A DNA stretch of 64,000 bases from Nephrocerus scutellatus (taxonomy: Eukaryota; Arthropoda; Insecta; Diptera; Pipunculidae): contig OX352761.1 of assembly GCA_947095585.1 (NCBI GenBank), forward strand, positions 83,691,919 to 83,755,918. Reading direction: 5' to 3'. The translations under genes and the position numbers were made by a program. The notes under the pieces are model-generated. The model saw nothing but the letters and a program-made list of their open reading frames with translations, searched no databases and was not told where the DNA came from. Positions 54,708 through 64,000 of this stretch are shown one piece after another (positions within the stretch are counted from its first letter, which is position 1; the number at the start of each line of letters is the position of its first letter).

Positions 54708-55670
54708 TTAATCCTTTACAAATGCCTCTCGAACATCAATATGTTTGGTACGTGACGACAATTTCTCCTCCTTAATGAATTTCAAACAACTTTGATTGTC
54801 TTCGAAAATTGTTGTCGGTTTTTCAATGCGTTGATCAAAATCATTGAGTAAACGACGAATCCAATTCGCCTCTTGACATGCTTCAGACAACGCAATAAAT
54901 TCTGCTTCCGTTGATGATAACGCAATGCAATCCTGTCTTCGACTGCACCAACTGAGAATTCCGTTACAATACTTGAATATGTAACCAGATTGTGATTTTC
55001 TGCTTGCACGATCATCAGCCCAACTTGCATCTGCAAATCCGATTAACTGATCCGTACCATCGCTCTTGCCAAGTGACAATTGCAAACCGGCAGTACACTT
55101 AAGATACTTTACAACTCGTTTCAATTCGTTCCAATCCTCCTGGTTTGGACTGGACATCTTTTGTGCTAGAATAGAAACTGCTGCCGATATGTCAGGTCTC
55201 GTGTTGACTGATATGTACAGTAAGCAACCGAGCAACTTTTGATATTTGCCGTTGCCTAACAACAAATCTGTATCTCCTCCTTTACCATATCCAACTGATA
55301 ATGGAACTGAGGACTCCTTTGCATCAGACATTTGGAAATCCTTTAGTAATTTTCCAATGTAAGCAGTCTGAATCAACGTGTAATGGCCATCTGCTTCCTT
55401 CTTGACTTGAAGACTCAAGAAATCCTTAATCTCGCCCAAGTTCTTAATCTTGAATTTCAAACTTAAAAACGTTTTGCACTTGGAGATTATCTCGTTGTTT
55501 TCACCAGCAATGACCACATCGTCAACGTAGATTAATACGTAGCATATTTTTCCATCATGTTTGTAGGTGTACAAGCATGGATCATTCTTGCTTTGAACAA
55601 AACCGAAATCGATGAGAATTTGATGAATTGATTTGTTCCAATTACGCGCTGATTGCTTCAGACCATACAC
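54708..55670 (-). pseudogene. Copia reverse transcriptase (C-terminal part) and RNase H
   Basis: An open 320-codon segment. YGLKQSARNW opens it, the catalytic YVDD is at residues 48-51, and GCLLYISVNTRPDI marks the thumb region. RNase H shows FADASWADDRASRKSQSGY (about 212), CIALSSTEAEFIALSEACQE (about 247) and IFEDNQSCLKF. It begins after a frame change at about 55665. The frame ends at 54708, near the 3' LTR, so the C-terminus is probably complete. Confidence 0.85.
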
Positions 55671-56783
55671 TCCGTTTTAGTAGACACACTAAGTCTTCGC
55701 CGCCTTCAACTTTGAAACCCGGAGGTTGTCTCATGTTAATTGTTTCAGACAATTCACTGTTGAGAAAAGCCGTTTTCGCATCTAGATGATAAACCTTCAT
55801 GTCCTTGTTTGCTGCTACTGTAAGCAATGTTCGAAACGTAGTTTGACGAACAACTGTAGCAAACACCTGATCATAGTCAGTACTTGCCTTGCCTTGTGTC
55901 TGACTACTTTTCCATCTGAATTGCACTTTACCTTGTAAATCCACTTGCAGCCAACTAGATTTGCACCTTCTGGAATTTTCACAAGCTCCCATATTTGATT
56001 CTCCATTAATGACTTCATCTCATCTGTCATTGCTTGAATCCACAGCCTCTTTTGATCACCCTTGATAGCGTCTGAGTAGCACTTTGGTTCTTGAATGACT
56101 GAACTCACCACGTTCATTTCTTCAATAAGTTTCTTTGGTGGAATTCCTTTGTTAGCACGTTGTGATCGTCTAACAGTTTGCTCTTCATCTTCATTCTGAA
56201 CGTGATCTTGTATTGGATTCTCTTCCTGAACTTCCTCATCGACTAATTCATTTTTCACCTGATCGTTTTCTACATCTTCAAAGTTGTTCAACTCTGAATT
56301 GTCGATAATGTGTTCCCGTTGGTAATCTATACTGGACTTGATAGTTAACAAATGACCCCTTTCGACGAACTGAACATCTCGACTAACTTTGACTCGATCG
56401 GTTTCCGGAATGTAACAACGATATGCCTTTGATTCGTAATCATAACCGACCAGCACTGCTTTCACACCCTTTGAATCGAATTTGCGCCTTGTTTGTTTTG
56501 GTACATGCATATAACATTCTGATCCGAATTTTCTGAAATATTGCACATTCGGACTTTTCTGGAACCAACCTTCATGTGGCGTTGTTTCTGTACCCTTTGT
56601 TGGCAAACGATTCTGGACATAGTTAGCCATCATTACAGCTTCGCCCCAAAACTTTTTCTCTAGACCTGCGTCAATTAGCATGCAGTGAGCCATTTCTACC
56701 AACGTTCTGTTTTTGCGTTCCGCTGTTCCGTTTTGTTGAGGTGTGTACGCAGTAGTTTCCGAATTGAGCTCTAACCATCGCAA
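55642..56783 (-). pseudogene. Copia integrase C-terminal part and RT N-terminal part
   Basis: 56783-55815 encodes TAYTPQQNGTAERKNRTLVE (Glu of the integrase triad), FWGEAVMMANYVQNRLPT, the acidic spacer, then MTDEMKSLMENQIWELVKIP and GCKWIYKVK of RT. After a frame change, 55992-55642 continues with YDQVFATVVRQTTFRTLL and VYHLDAKTAFLNSEL (first catalytic Asp). The breaks are consistent with one- or two-base indels. Confidence 0.85.
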
Positions 56784-57684
56784 TATATTCCTTGAATTTG
56801 CTGTAAACTGAAGATTTATTTGCGATTAGGTAGCTGACTGTAAATTTGGAGTAATCATCTATGAATGTCACAATGTAACGATTACCTGATGGTGTGGTCG
56901 TTTGCATCGGACCACAAACATCCGAATGAATCAGATCCATGACTGCAACTGCTTTACTACTCGACTTGACCGGAAACTTGATTCGAGTCATTTTTCCTTC
57001 GAGACACACTCTGCATTTAGAGTTGATTTCGCATTCCGCTGTACACTCGCTAAAGTTGATGCCCTTAACCAAATTTCGTTTCGCCAATGATTCCACAACT
57101 TTGATGTCTCTATGGCCTAGAACCTTATGCCAATAATGTATGCAGCCATTAGATTCCTTTTCAACAGAGTAGACTTTGTGAGGTTCCTTTAGTCTGTAAA
57201 GTTTACCGCTGATTTCGCCAACTGCAATTTGCCGACTGTTTTCCCTTATTTCACACTTGTTGCCCTTGAAATTTACTTGAAAACCTTTTTCCGTTAGCTT
57301 TTTGACTGAAAGTAAATTTCCCTTGATGTCTGGCATTAGCAACACGTCTGTGATTCTTACTGGAACAATTTGATTTTCCTCATTCAGAAAATCAACTTTA
57401 ATTGTGCCTTTACCTGCAGCTGTTAATTGTTGACCACTTGCAACGCTTACTTTATCACTACAATTCATGTCGATATTGACGAAAATATCCTTAGAACTGG
57501 CAATGTGACATGTGGCACCTGAATCGACAATCCAGCCATCACCTTGAAGTGTCACAAACAGTTTTTCTGTTTCATCTTTCGCTAGATTCGCCTTTCCTTT
57601 TTGATGTGCCGGCTCTTTTGCAAAAATAGCACTCAGACCTTTTATTTTCACCTTTTTGACCTTTCGTTGCTCTTGATGTGTCAA
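56671..57684 (-). pseudogene. Copia protease, GAG-pre-integrase and integrase core
   Basis: GWIVDSGATCH (about residue 50) is the protease active site. HYWHKVLGHRDIKVVESLAK and CRVCLEGKM form the zinc-binding HHCC. LIHSDVCGPMQTTTPSGNRY with the first catalytic Asp and FIDDYSKFTVSYLIANKS follow. The frame then shifts at about 56780, and the remainder of integrase is in the next segment. It overlaps the gag frame upstream by a frame change at the CCHC knuckle. Confidence 0.85.
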
Positions 57685-58282
57685 CTTTTAATGCAGTGTC
57701 ATCCGTTGTTCCACCTCTATCCATTCTTCTTTTGAATTCTGCGAGAACCTTTGATTTTACCAACGTGAGTGTCAATTCACTCTCCTCTTTACCTTCGAGC
57801 GCCGTTACCAAACCGTCATAGCTTGGTGGCAAAGAAGCCAACAACGTAGCACTCATAAAAAATTCCGGACCAAAATCTGCACCAAGCGCCAATAACTTTC
57901 GAAACAGTTCGTTCATGGAATTCACGTGTTTTTCGGCATCTCCGCCTTCATCAAGCCACTGTTGCATGATTAACTTCAAAATGTGCACACGATTGCTTGA
58001 TGTGTTTGATTCATACGTTTCCTTAAAAATTTTCCATGTATTCCTTGCTGAATCTGCACCGATGATGTGATGAATTTGATCGTCTTCTACATTCAACGCA
58101 ATTGTTGAATGTGCCTTTTCATCATTTGCTGTCCACGCTGCTGTAACTGGTGATGGTTGTACTTCATTAATGACTGCCCATAAACCTTTTTCTTTAAGAA
58201 GCATTTCCATTTTATATTTCCATACAAAATAATTTGTTCCGTTTAGCTTTGAAATGCTGTATCTTGATTCTGCTGACGCCAT
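57572..58282 (-). CDS. Copia gag, 236 codons, end altered by frameshift
   Basis: The ATG at 58282 opens copia-type gag: YSISKLNGTNYFVWKYKMEM at residues 8-27 (DUF4219-like), NTWKIFKETYESN and HVNSMNELFRKLLALG (UBN2-like). At the end CYFCKRAG begins a CCHC knuckle, but the His and last Cys are lost by a frame change; the pol frame starts there. In intact copia gag and pol are one frame, so the stop at 57572 is a defect. Confidence 0.8.
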   Translation of the reverse strand: MASAESRYSISKLNGTNYFVWKYKMEMLLKEKGLWAVINEVQPSPVTAAWTANDEKAHSTIALNVEDDQIHHIIGADSARNTWKIFKETYESNTSSNRVHILKLIMQQWLDEGGDAEKHVNSMNELFRKLLALGADFGPEFFMSATLLASLPPSYDGLVTALEGKEESELTLTLVKSKVLAEFKRRMDRGGTTDDTALKVDTSRATKGQKGENKRSECYFCKRAGTSKRKGESSER

Positions 58283-58392
58283 CCTTTCCGCATGTGAATT
58301 TCACAACACCGAAAAATCAATTTCGCTTTATTAAATTAATCTGCCTTAATTTTTCGAAATATCCGTATTCTTCATCCATAGCGCCAATAACC

Positions 58393-58592
58393 TATTGGAA
58401 TAATATGCAGAGCTGAAACTTGTAAATGAAACACGGATAATTTCAGATTAATTTTAAGAACTTTTAATTTTGCCTTTTATGTTGTTTCGCTTAATAATAG
58501 AAGAAGGAAGGATATTGACAGAAGTGAAGTTTGCTACAACAGTAAACATATGAAATGATTTGAGTGCGTTCAATGAATGCTTATTTCCAATA
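58393..58592 (-). repeat. Copia 5' LTR (200 bp)
   Basis: Promoter-side LTR for the minus-strand element. The internal region begins, on the minus strand, ggttattggcgctatgg, which weakly resembles the half-tRNA-iMet primer site used by copia. Confidence 0.85.
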
Positions 58593-58597
58593 GAAAC

Positions 58598-59590
58598 CGA
58601 CTGTGATTTGACTGACATGACTTATACTGACTTTTCGAAACTGGAACGTCGGACACAATCATGGGCGAATGTCCCAGCTACACACCAGCCTTTTTTTGGA
58701 ATTAAAAAAAAAGAAGTGGGATGAGTTAATAGTTGGATAATGTTAGGATTTTTAACTAAATCCTAACGTGGAAATTTAAAAGATAATAAGAACAAACATT
58801 CCTTTTGTTACGGGTAAAGAAAAGTTTTTTATTTTTGTGAACCTCCCTATATAAGACCATTAATTGAGTCCGATTATTTTTGAAAAGCAAAATCTGAAAT
58901 CCGATTTCCTTTTTTTATCATTACACTTATTTCTTAGTTCCAAAAGAACGCGAAGGGGGTTTAATGAGTAATCGCAACAAGATAACGGGGCTATCCCGAA
59001 AGCTAGTCGTGACCTAGGGCCTGGAACGCAAACCAGGCAACAAACTAGAAAGTTGCTTGAAAGAGCTAACGCGCTTGATCGGGTTAATAGTGATGATCCG
59101 GATAAGGAGTCTACGCGTTTAGGTATAGGCCGATCGCAATGTAATTCAAAACTTAAGTCTGGGCCAGGTTTGGGTAAAGAAGAAACAAATGTAAATTCAG
59201 TGAAAGATCGTGCGAACTTGATTGATCGTTTGATAGAGGATGTTGATTTTGACATGAGTTTAGCCAATGAGAGGGCTGATACGACAAAAGCAGTGGTATA
59301 CTCGTACGACTACGCATAAAAAAGTTCTATTTATGAGATATTAGAGTTGAAAGAGGAACAAAACTTTTTAGTATCAAAAAAATTGGACAAACAATCGTGC
59401 TTGCAAAAGAAAATGAAGATTTCATTCAAGATTATTTTTCACTACACAGCCATATGTACATGTGTAGATGTTGGAGTAGTATAATCCAACAATATTGATT
59501 TTATATTTTGCAAAATTCTTTCTTACTCTCGTTGTTCAGATAAATAAACATCGGAAATCGGACCAAGTTAGTAGGTCAATCTTGTGGAAA
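58598..59590 (+). other. Unassigned region with a perfect hairpin and an unidentified ORF
   Basis: 58742-58767 is a 10-bp perfect inverted repeat (gttaggattt, 6-nt loop, aaatcctaac). A stop-free frame runs from 58972 to 59319 (115 codons; no ATG at its start) with RKLLERANALDRVNSDDP and RANLIDRLIEDVDFDMSLAN. It is polar, charged and probably helical, as in the N-terminal part of a retroelement gag, but I do not recognise it. The rest is AT-rich. Confidence 0.3.
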
Positions 59591-59599
59591 TGTGAAGGT

Positions 59600-59870
59600 G
59601 AAAGCATCAGGAATCTGATACTCGTATATGACAGATGATTTATGTGAGCTATGATTGTCGCTAGTTCAAGAGCTTCAGTTCTAGTGGTTGCTTAAAGACT
59701 CGATGCTTTCATCTGTTTCCTGATTCGAGTGTCGTGATTAACGTGTCTAATCACTCTTCAAACAACTCAAAAGCATTGCCACTTTCCAATTTTCCAGAAT
59801 AGTATCACCACGATCGGTGAGCTGCTAAAACAAATTGTTGATTTCATTGATGTGCAATTCCATATTACCA
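59600..59870 (-). pseudogene. Copia-like gag relic
   Basis: The minus strand reads HGNMELHINEINNLF, QLTDRGDTILENWKVAMLLS and TRLITTLESG with intervening stops, matching the UBN2 part of Ty1/copia gag (the 'L-x-L-GE...W..A.LL.SLP' pattern). It is unrelated in detail to the element at 54.4-58.6 kb, so a second copia family is represented. Confidence 0.55.
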
Positions 59871-59875
59871 TGTTC

Positions 59876-60440
59876 TCCCAAAGAAGTTGTTAAGGCCGTC
59901 GAATTGGCTTTCTCGTATTGCCATACTGTTTTTTTTTTTGTATTTTTAAAGGTGATAATACATTGACGGCGTATTTATCAGGACGAGAAGTAAGGAACAA
60001 GTCAAAGGGTGTTCGCGGAATGATTTGCGATGTCAGGTATTCGTGTAGGCTCATTTACAAGCTGAGTAAGTTGTTTAAACAGCGAATTACTCAACACACC
60101 TTCCTTCGGGTGCTGTCTGGCCAGAATGGCGAAGCCACTCAGAATTATGTACATTGAAATCGGCCGAAATAACGACTTCATATTTACGATGTTTTCTGAC
60201 AATTCTTAAAATTGAATCAGACAGTGCATCAAACATGCTCTGAGTTGAAACACTGTCTTAGTAGGGGCTCCTGTAATGGAAACAGTAGTGGATGTTGCGC
60301 TCTTGTACCTTTACTTTGAGCCAAATGAAATTAAATTCCGGATTGGATCTTTGGCTAAATTGAGGCAAAAGGTGCAACGCAACATCACTCCTGACATATA
60401 GATTGCGAGTCCGCGTCGAGGAAAAAATAATGGCACCAAG
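59876..60440 (-). pseudogene. Jockey/CR1-like endonuclease fragment, uninterrupted copy
   Basis: It is about 85% identical by eye to the Jockey-like element at 4255-5470 but lacks the 599-bp insert there (junction near 60075). The minus strand contains HSEWLRHSGQ-type sequence of the GDFN block region and SRRGLAIYMSG. Both ends are truncated and frames are broken. Confidence 0.75.
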
Positions 60441-60449
60441 TTATAATTA

Positions 60450-61395
60450 TTTTTCAGCATTTATAGTGGAATTCAGTATACTCTTGGTTAATGGAAAACT
60501 AACATGAAAATTTTTAATTTTCATTGGTTTGTTTTATTTCTTTGTTTTTGATACTGCTTGCTTGTAGTGCACGTGAACACTTCTTGTCACAAAACCGTAG
60601 CGTCTCTTTTGAGTGACTGAATTTTACAACGATCCGTATTATTGCGACACCTTTTTATTTAAACTTTAGCCCTTTAATTTCTTTATTTTTCCGCTAAATT
60701 ATATTTCCTGGGCCCATAACCTGTAGAAAGGTACATTTAGCAATATTTTGGTTTATCAATTTTCCAGCTGAAATTTTATACACATACATATGTATCTCCG
60801 ATGGACAATTTGGAAGTGATCGGGCCGATGGACAACACTTTTTGTAAAATTTTTGGAGTGATCGGGCCCCTTACAAATTTTTTAAAAAATTGATCCGATT
60901 TTCTTCCAATTTTTCGCACATGTCACATGTGTATCTCCGATGAATAACACTTTTGATAAAATTTGACAGTGATCGAGCCTCGGGGTCGGGGGTCTCCCAC
61001 GCTAGCTTTTTAATTAATTTACCCGATTTTTTTCAAATTTTATACACATGTGTATCTAATGGACAACACTTTAAGTAGAAATTTGGAAGTGATCGGCCCG
61101 GTGCTGGGAGGGGGGGGGGTGGGCTGCCAAGCAAATTTTTTCAAAAATGTACCCGAATTGCTTTAAATTTTATACACACGTGTTTAATCCGATCGACAAC
61201 ACATTTTGAATCCACAGGTTATTAATACAACACGAATTATATTGTTTTTAAATTCTCTGTATTAACTTCGCGTCGGTGTGTGTCTGTCTGTCTTTGGCTT
61301 GTGGGATCTTATGATCAACTTTTAACCCACTTCATAAAGCTCGATTTTATTTAAACTTTGCACAAATGTGTATCTTCACTGGCCCCAGGGTCGAG
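60450..61395 (-). repeat. Helentron-like copies
   Basis: 60450-60560 contains the spacer catttatagtggaattcagt and the end aaaactaacatgaaaatttt. 60770-61200 has internal units (tgtatctccgatggacaac) separated by zwitter GC patches. 61245-61395 starts a further copy (ttaaattctctgtattaact, then gtctgtctgtct). 60561-60769 is AT-rich with nothing recognised. Confidence 0.6.
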
Positions 61396-62945
61396 TGACT
61401 TTTGCGCGGCATTGATCCTGTCATCAGCTGACAAGAGTTTTTGTTTACGGAGTAAGGCTGTTTTATGCTTGGTCATCTATAATTCGAGTGGAGAACAAAG
61501 TGATAGCGATCATAAATAAATCCTTGCCTAAGCAAATCTATGCGGAATAATTGCTCGGTGGCACGCGGTGTCACAGGGATGAAGAAGTGCTGGATTTACT
61601 TCGATTGTGATTCCTACTCTAAGAAGTAGAAATAAAATACTGTAAGGCATGTTATTCGACCGGTATAGCCAGTGACAGCTTGTGTGATCTTTCACCATTT
61701 ATTTGGTTCCATGACAATGTCATATGGTCTCCAACTCCACGGAGCTGCTTTGTGTGTTTGTGTTGTTCTGTATAAATAGTACTATTTAGAATTAGTTTGC
61801 TTTTGGTTCGATTCTACGGTGTACGGGTGACTTAAATGTGGATAGTTAACGGTCCACCATAATTTCGTATACTTTCAGCAAACCCAGCAAGCCATCGACA
61901 GCACTGCCGACGGACCAAAGGAGTTTTGTTTTGGGTAAGTCTAATCCTATTGATACTGTTGAGTCGTGGTAGAACGAAAAAAAATAAATAATAAACAACA
62001 CTTTTAAAATATAATTTTATCTTTATTTCATCTTTATTTTATCTTTATTTATTGAGGAGTTTAGGACGACTTGCCTATTCGGATGTTTGGAATTGACTGA
62101 TCCATCCATCGTTTCATCTTTTCCTTCATGCCTTCGTTACTTGATTTTTTAGTGCAGGTCAAGCTGAACCGTTCTGTTGACCTGCGTGTGTACGCATCAC
62201 AATTCTTGCAGTCGTTGGTACGAACAAGCGAATGCGAGAATGCAATGGACAATTGAATATGTAGACATGTAGGTGGGTCGTCGGTATCCGATTTAGGATT
62301 TGGGATAAAAAGAATAGATTGAAGACGCCGCGGTGCGTCGTTGGATTTGAAATAATAGGAATTGAAGACGCCGTGGTGGGTTTTCGGATTTAGGATAATA
62401 GATTTGTGTTATCGGAAAATGGGTAAGGTTACGTTATGGATCATTATCCATAACATTGGAAGTAGGAAAAAAATGGGAAATGTGCGTAGCACATGTCTAA
62501 GGATTTGTGTGTGGTCACAACAATACCATCGTAAAGCATATTACTATCCAAGCATTAATAAAATTTAATTATCGGTCATAAGTCCATATTATGTCAATAC
62601 CGCTTCTCCCCTTTGATAACTTTTAATTATAATTAACTTGGATATATGTCATTACAGTAATTTAAGGAAATGGGGTTATTTAACTGTTTCGATGGGAAAG
62701 ACCATAAATTCAGTTGTATAGATATGACTTTAATTAATGTTGATATGGTATATTGGTCAATTTCACATTGAATTTTCTTTAAATAATGAATCAGACTTTA
62801 AGAGAAATTATTTTATTAATTTTATTTATTTTGCAAAGACTTTAGCTTCGAATAAAATTAAATATAATATATAATAATTATTCGAAACATGAAATCCTTT
62901 ACTGTTTTCTTTGCTTTCCTTCTTGACTCTTTTTTCACTGAGAGC
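61396..62945. other. Low-repeat stretch with possible promoter and splice signals
   Basis: A TATA-like box (tataaatagta, about 61770) is followed 160 bp later by a good donor (ttttgggtaagt, 61931-61942); an acceptor-like ctttcag precedes a small open segment at 61879-61934. 62060-62250 is open on the minus strand for 63 codons without known similarity. 62270-62400 has two imperfect copies of gaagacgccg-containing units. 62580-62945 is AT-rich. No gene can be confirmed. Confidence 0.3.
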
Positions 62946-62948
62946 AGG

Positions 62949-64000
62949 ATTATTATTATTATTATTATTATATTAGGTGAGGCTAAAAAGACCTGAGCAC
63001 TGCGACCTTTAGGTCTATTGTGCGTCCCTGACTTTTTACCACATTATGCGACTGCTCAGTTCCTTCGTGAATGCCACCACATCTGACATCGCGATTGGTC
63101 TTGCATTCGGCCATGGAACTGTATAGGCCTTGAGATGTTTTATTCTTTTATGGGTGAGGGCTACGCATACGAAGAGTATATGCTCTGACGTTTCCTTTGC
63201 CTCGTTACAGAATCGGCAGCGGTCCGATTGGGATTTGCCCATTTTCAAAAGATGGTCATGGAATGGGCCATGTCCTGTCATATACCAGATTAGTGTTCTT
63301 AGTGTATGACGGTCCAGTTTGATGGCCCTGTCCATATGACTAATGTTGTAGTTTAGAAGCTTCTTGGCTTGTCTCATCCCAGACGAAGAATTCCATTCCG
63401 CTTCAATAGTAGCGTTTTCCCACTCTTTAATTTTTCTGTTAATATGGCATTTCGAATAGGCAATGCTGGGTTCTAGGCCAGTGAAAATTCCTTCTGCGCC
63501 TTCTCTTGCACATAGGTCTGCTGCCTCGTTTCCTGATATGCCTGAGTGTCCGGGAGACCACATAAGTGAGATTTTGTTGTTCTTGGCCAGTTCTTCTAAG
63601 TGGCGGAAACAGCTCCACGTTGTTTTAGAGTAAAAGACTGGACCTTTTAATGCTAGCAATGCTGTTTGACTGTCTGAGATCACATAGATCTCGGTTCTTC
63701 TGTACTTTCTTTTAGTACATTCCAGGACGCAGGCTTCTATTGCTATAGTTTCTGCCTGGAATACTGTTGGAGATCTACCTAGGGGTATTCGTAGGGTGAT
63801 TCTGGGTCCGAATACTCCTGCTCCGGTTCCTGTGTTTGTTTTTGATCCGTCTGTATACCAGATGGATGCATGATTTGGAATGGTACTTATGATATTTTCA
63901 ACTTAATTCCGATCGGGTATTTTAATCGAAAAATTCCTTTTGAAATTAGTAGTTTTTATCATAAGGTCTGATGGTTGGACAGTTACATATTCCAAGTATA
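62949..64000 (-). mobile_element. LOA/I-like LINE (LOA-E), 3' part, continuing past the window
   Basis: The (att)n at 62949-62970 is the TAA-repeat tail of a minus-strand element whose 3' UTR and ORF2 end match LOA-A. The coding part reaches at least 63990 and the element continues beyond 64000. It supplies the intact RNase H reference for interpreting the deletions in LOA-A and the split in LOA-B. Confidence 0.85.
63036..63985 (-). CDS. LOA-E ORF2 C-terminal region with complete RNase H (partial)
   Basis: 63683-63036 is open for 215 codons: MISDSQTALLALKG (third acidic block of RNase H), LMWSPGHSGISGNEAADLCA (His and final Asp), then the connector and CRFCNEAKETSEHILFVC, ending in ELSSRIMW. 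Upstream to 63985 the first RNase H blocks are present (IWYTDGSKTNTGTGAGVFG near 63860-63805). There may be a frame change at about 63900. The gene is cut by the window edge. Confidence 0.8.

Larger units (their letters stand above)
54370..58592 (-). mobile_element. Full-length Ty1/copia LTR retrotransposon
   Basis: This 4,223-bp element is flanked by gaaac (54365-54369 and 58593-58597). The two 200-bp LTRs (tattggaataat ... tttccaata on the plus strand) differ at one base. The coding order on the minus strand is gag, protease, integrase, RT, RNase H, the copia order. Gag-pol is broken by several single-base frame changes. Confidence 0.9.

Noticed and set aside
62061..62252. 63-codon minus-strand ORF with several Cys and Lys
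   Set aside because: It is short, has no recognised motif and lies next to low-complexity ctttattt repeats; evidence is too weak to call a gene.
1..64000. A new defence, biosynthetic or other multi-gene system
   Set aside because: Every recognisable long frame belongs to a known mobile-element class; no cluster of cooperating non-transposon genes is present.

Overview
This is a transposon-dense eukaryotic window, almost certainly from an insect and most likely a higher fly (Diptera). The retroelement set (RTE-, Jockey- and LOA/I-like LINEs, BEL/Pao, an env-bearing gypsy errantivirus, Ty1/copia), a Tc1/mariner element with DD41D spacing and DINE/Helentron-like repeats with internal tandem units all fit a dipteran. 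A fruit fly of the tephritid type is a guess. There is no bacterial gene organisation, rRNA, CRISPR array or complete single-copy host gene.

1-19.1 kb is one nested LINE complex. An RTE-like LINE (minus) lies between two exact 18-bp copies of tacatattgtttaccttg (78-95 and 19098-19115). It is split by a Jockey-like LINE (2162-5657, duplication gcttc), which itself holds a solo-LTR-like insert (4507-5105). It is split again by a LOA/I-like LINE (6054-18597, duplication aggccat), which is interrupted by a second RTE plus a second LOA element (6762-15210, about 12-bp duplication). Sense pieces on either side of each insertion continue each other.

19.1-32.3 kb is AT-rich. It holds Helentron/DINE-like repeats, some expanded into arrays of about 120-bp units with a 1,675-bp higher-order duplication (20.6-26.9 kb), and a trio of TIR MITEs (26.9-27.8 kb). 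A low-repeat island (29.4-31.4 kb) has spliced-exon signatures and is the best candidate for host coding sequence.

32.3-43.4 kb carries two arrays of about 118-bp units, a tRNA-derived SINE with a 13-bp duplication, a Pif1-type Helitron helicase fragment, more Helentron-like copies, a DD41D mariner-like element inside an unidentified ORF, a 3'-truncated RTE and a decayed BEL/Pao element.

43.4-64 kb contains a 7.6-kb gypsy errantivirus (LTRs differ by one substitution and one 11-bp indel; env frame open, gag-pol broken), a 683-bp MITE with 32-bp perfect TIRs, a 4.2-kb copia element (LTRs differ by one base in 200; pol frameshifted), relics of copia gag and of the Jockey-like endonuclease, another Helentron-like copy, and a LOA element running off the right edge.

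Almost every reading frame belongs to mobile elements, most of them broken. I see no clearly undescribed functional system. The most informative features are the reconstructable insertion history, the satellite-forming Helentron-like family beside a helicase relic, the interrupted ORF at 37-38.3 kb and the possible host gene at 30-31.3 kb. All alignments here were made by eye.
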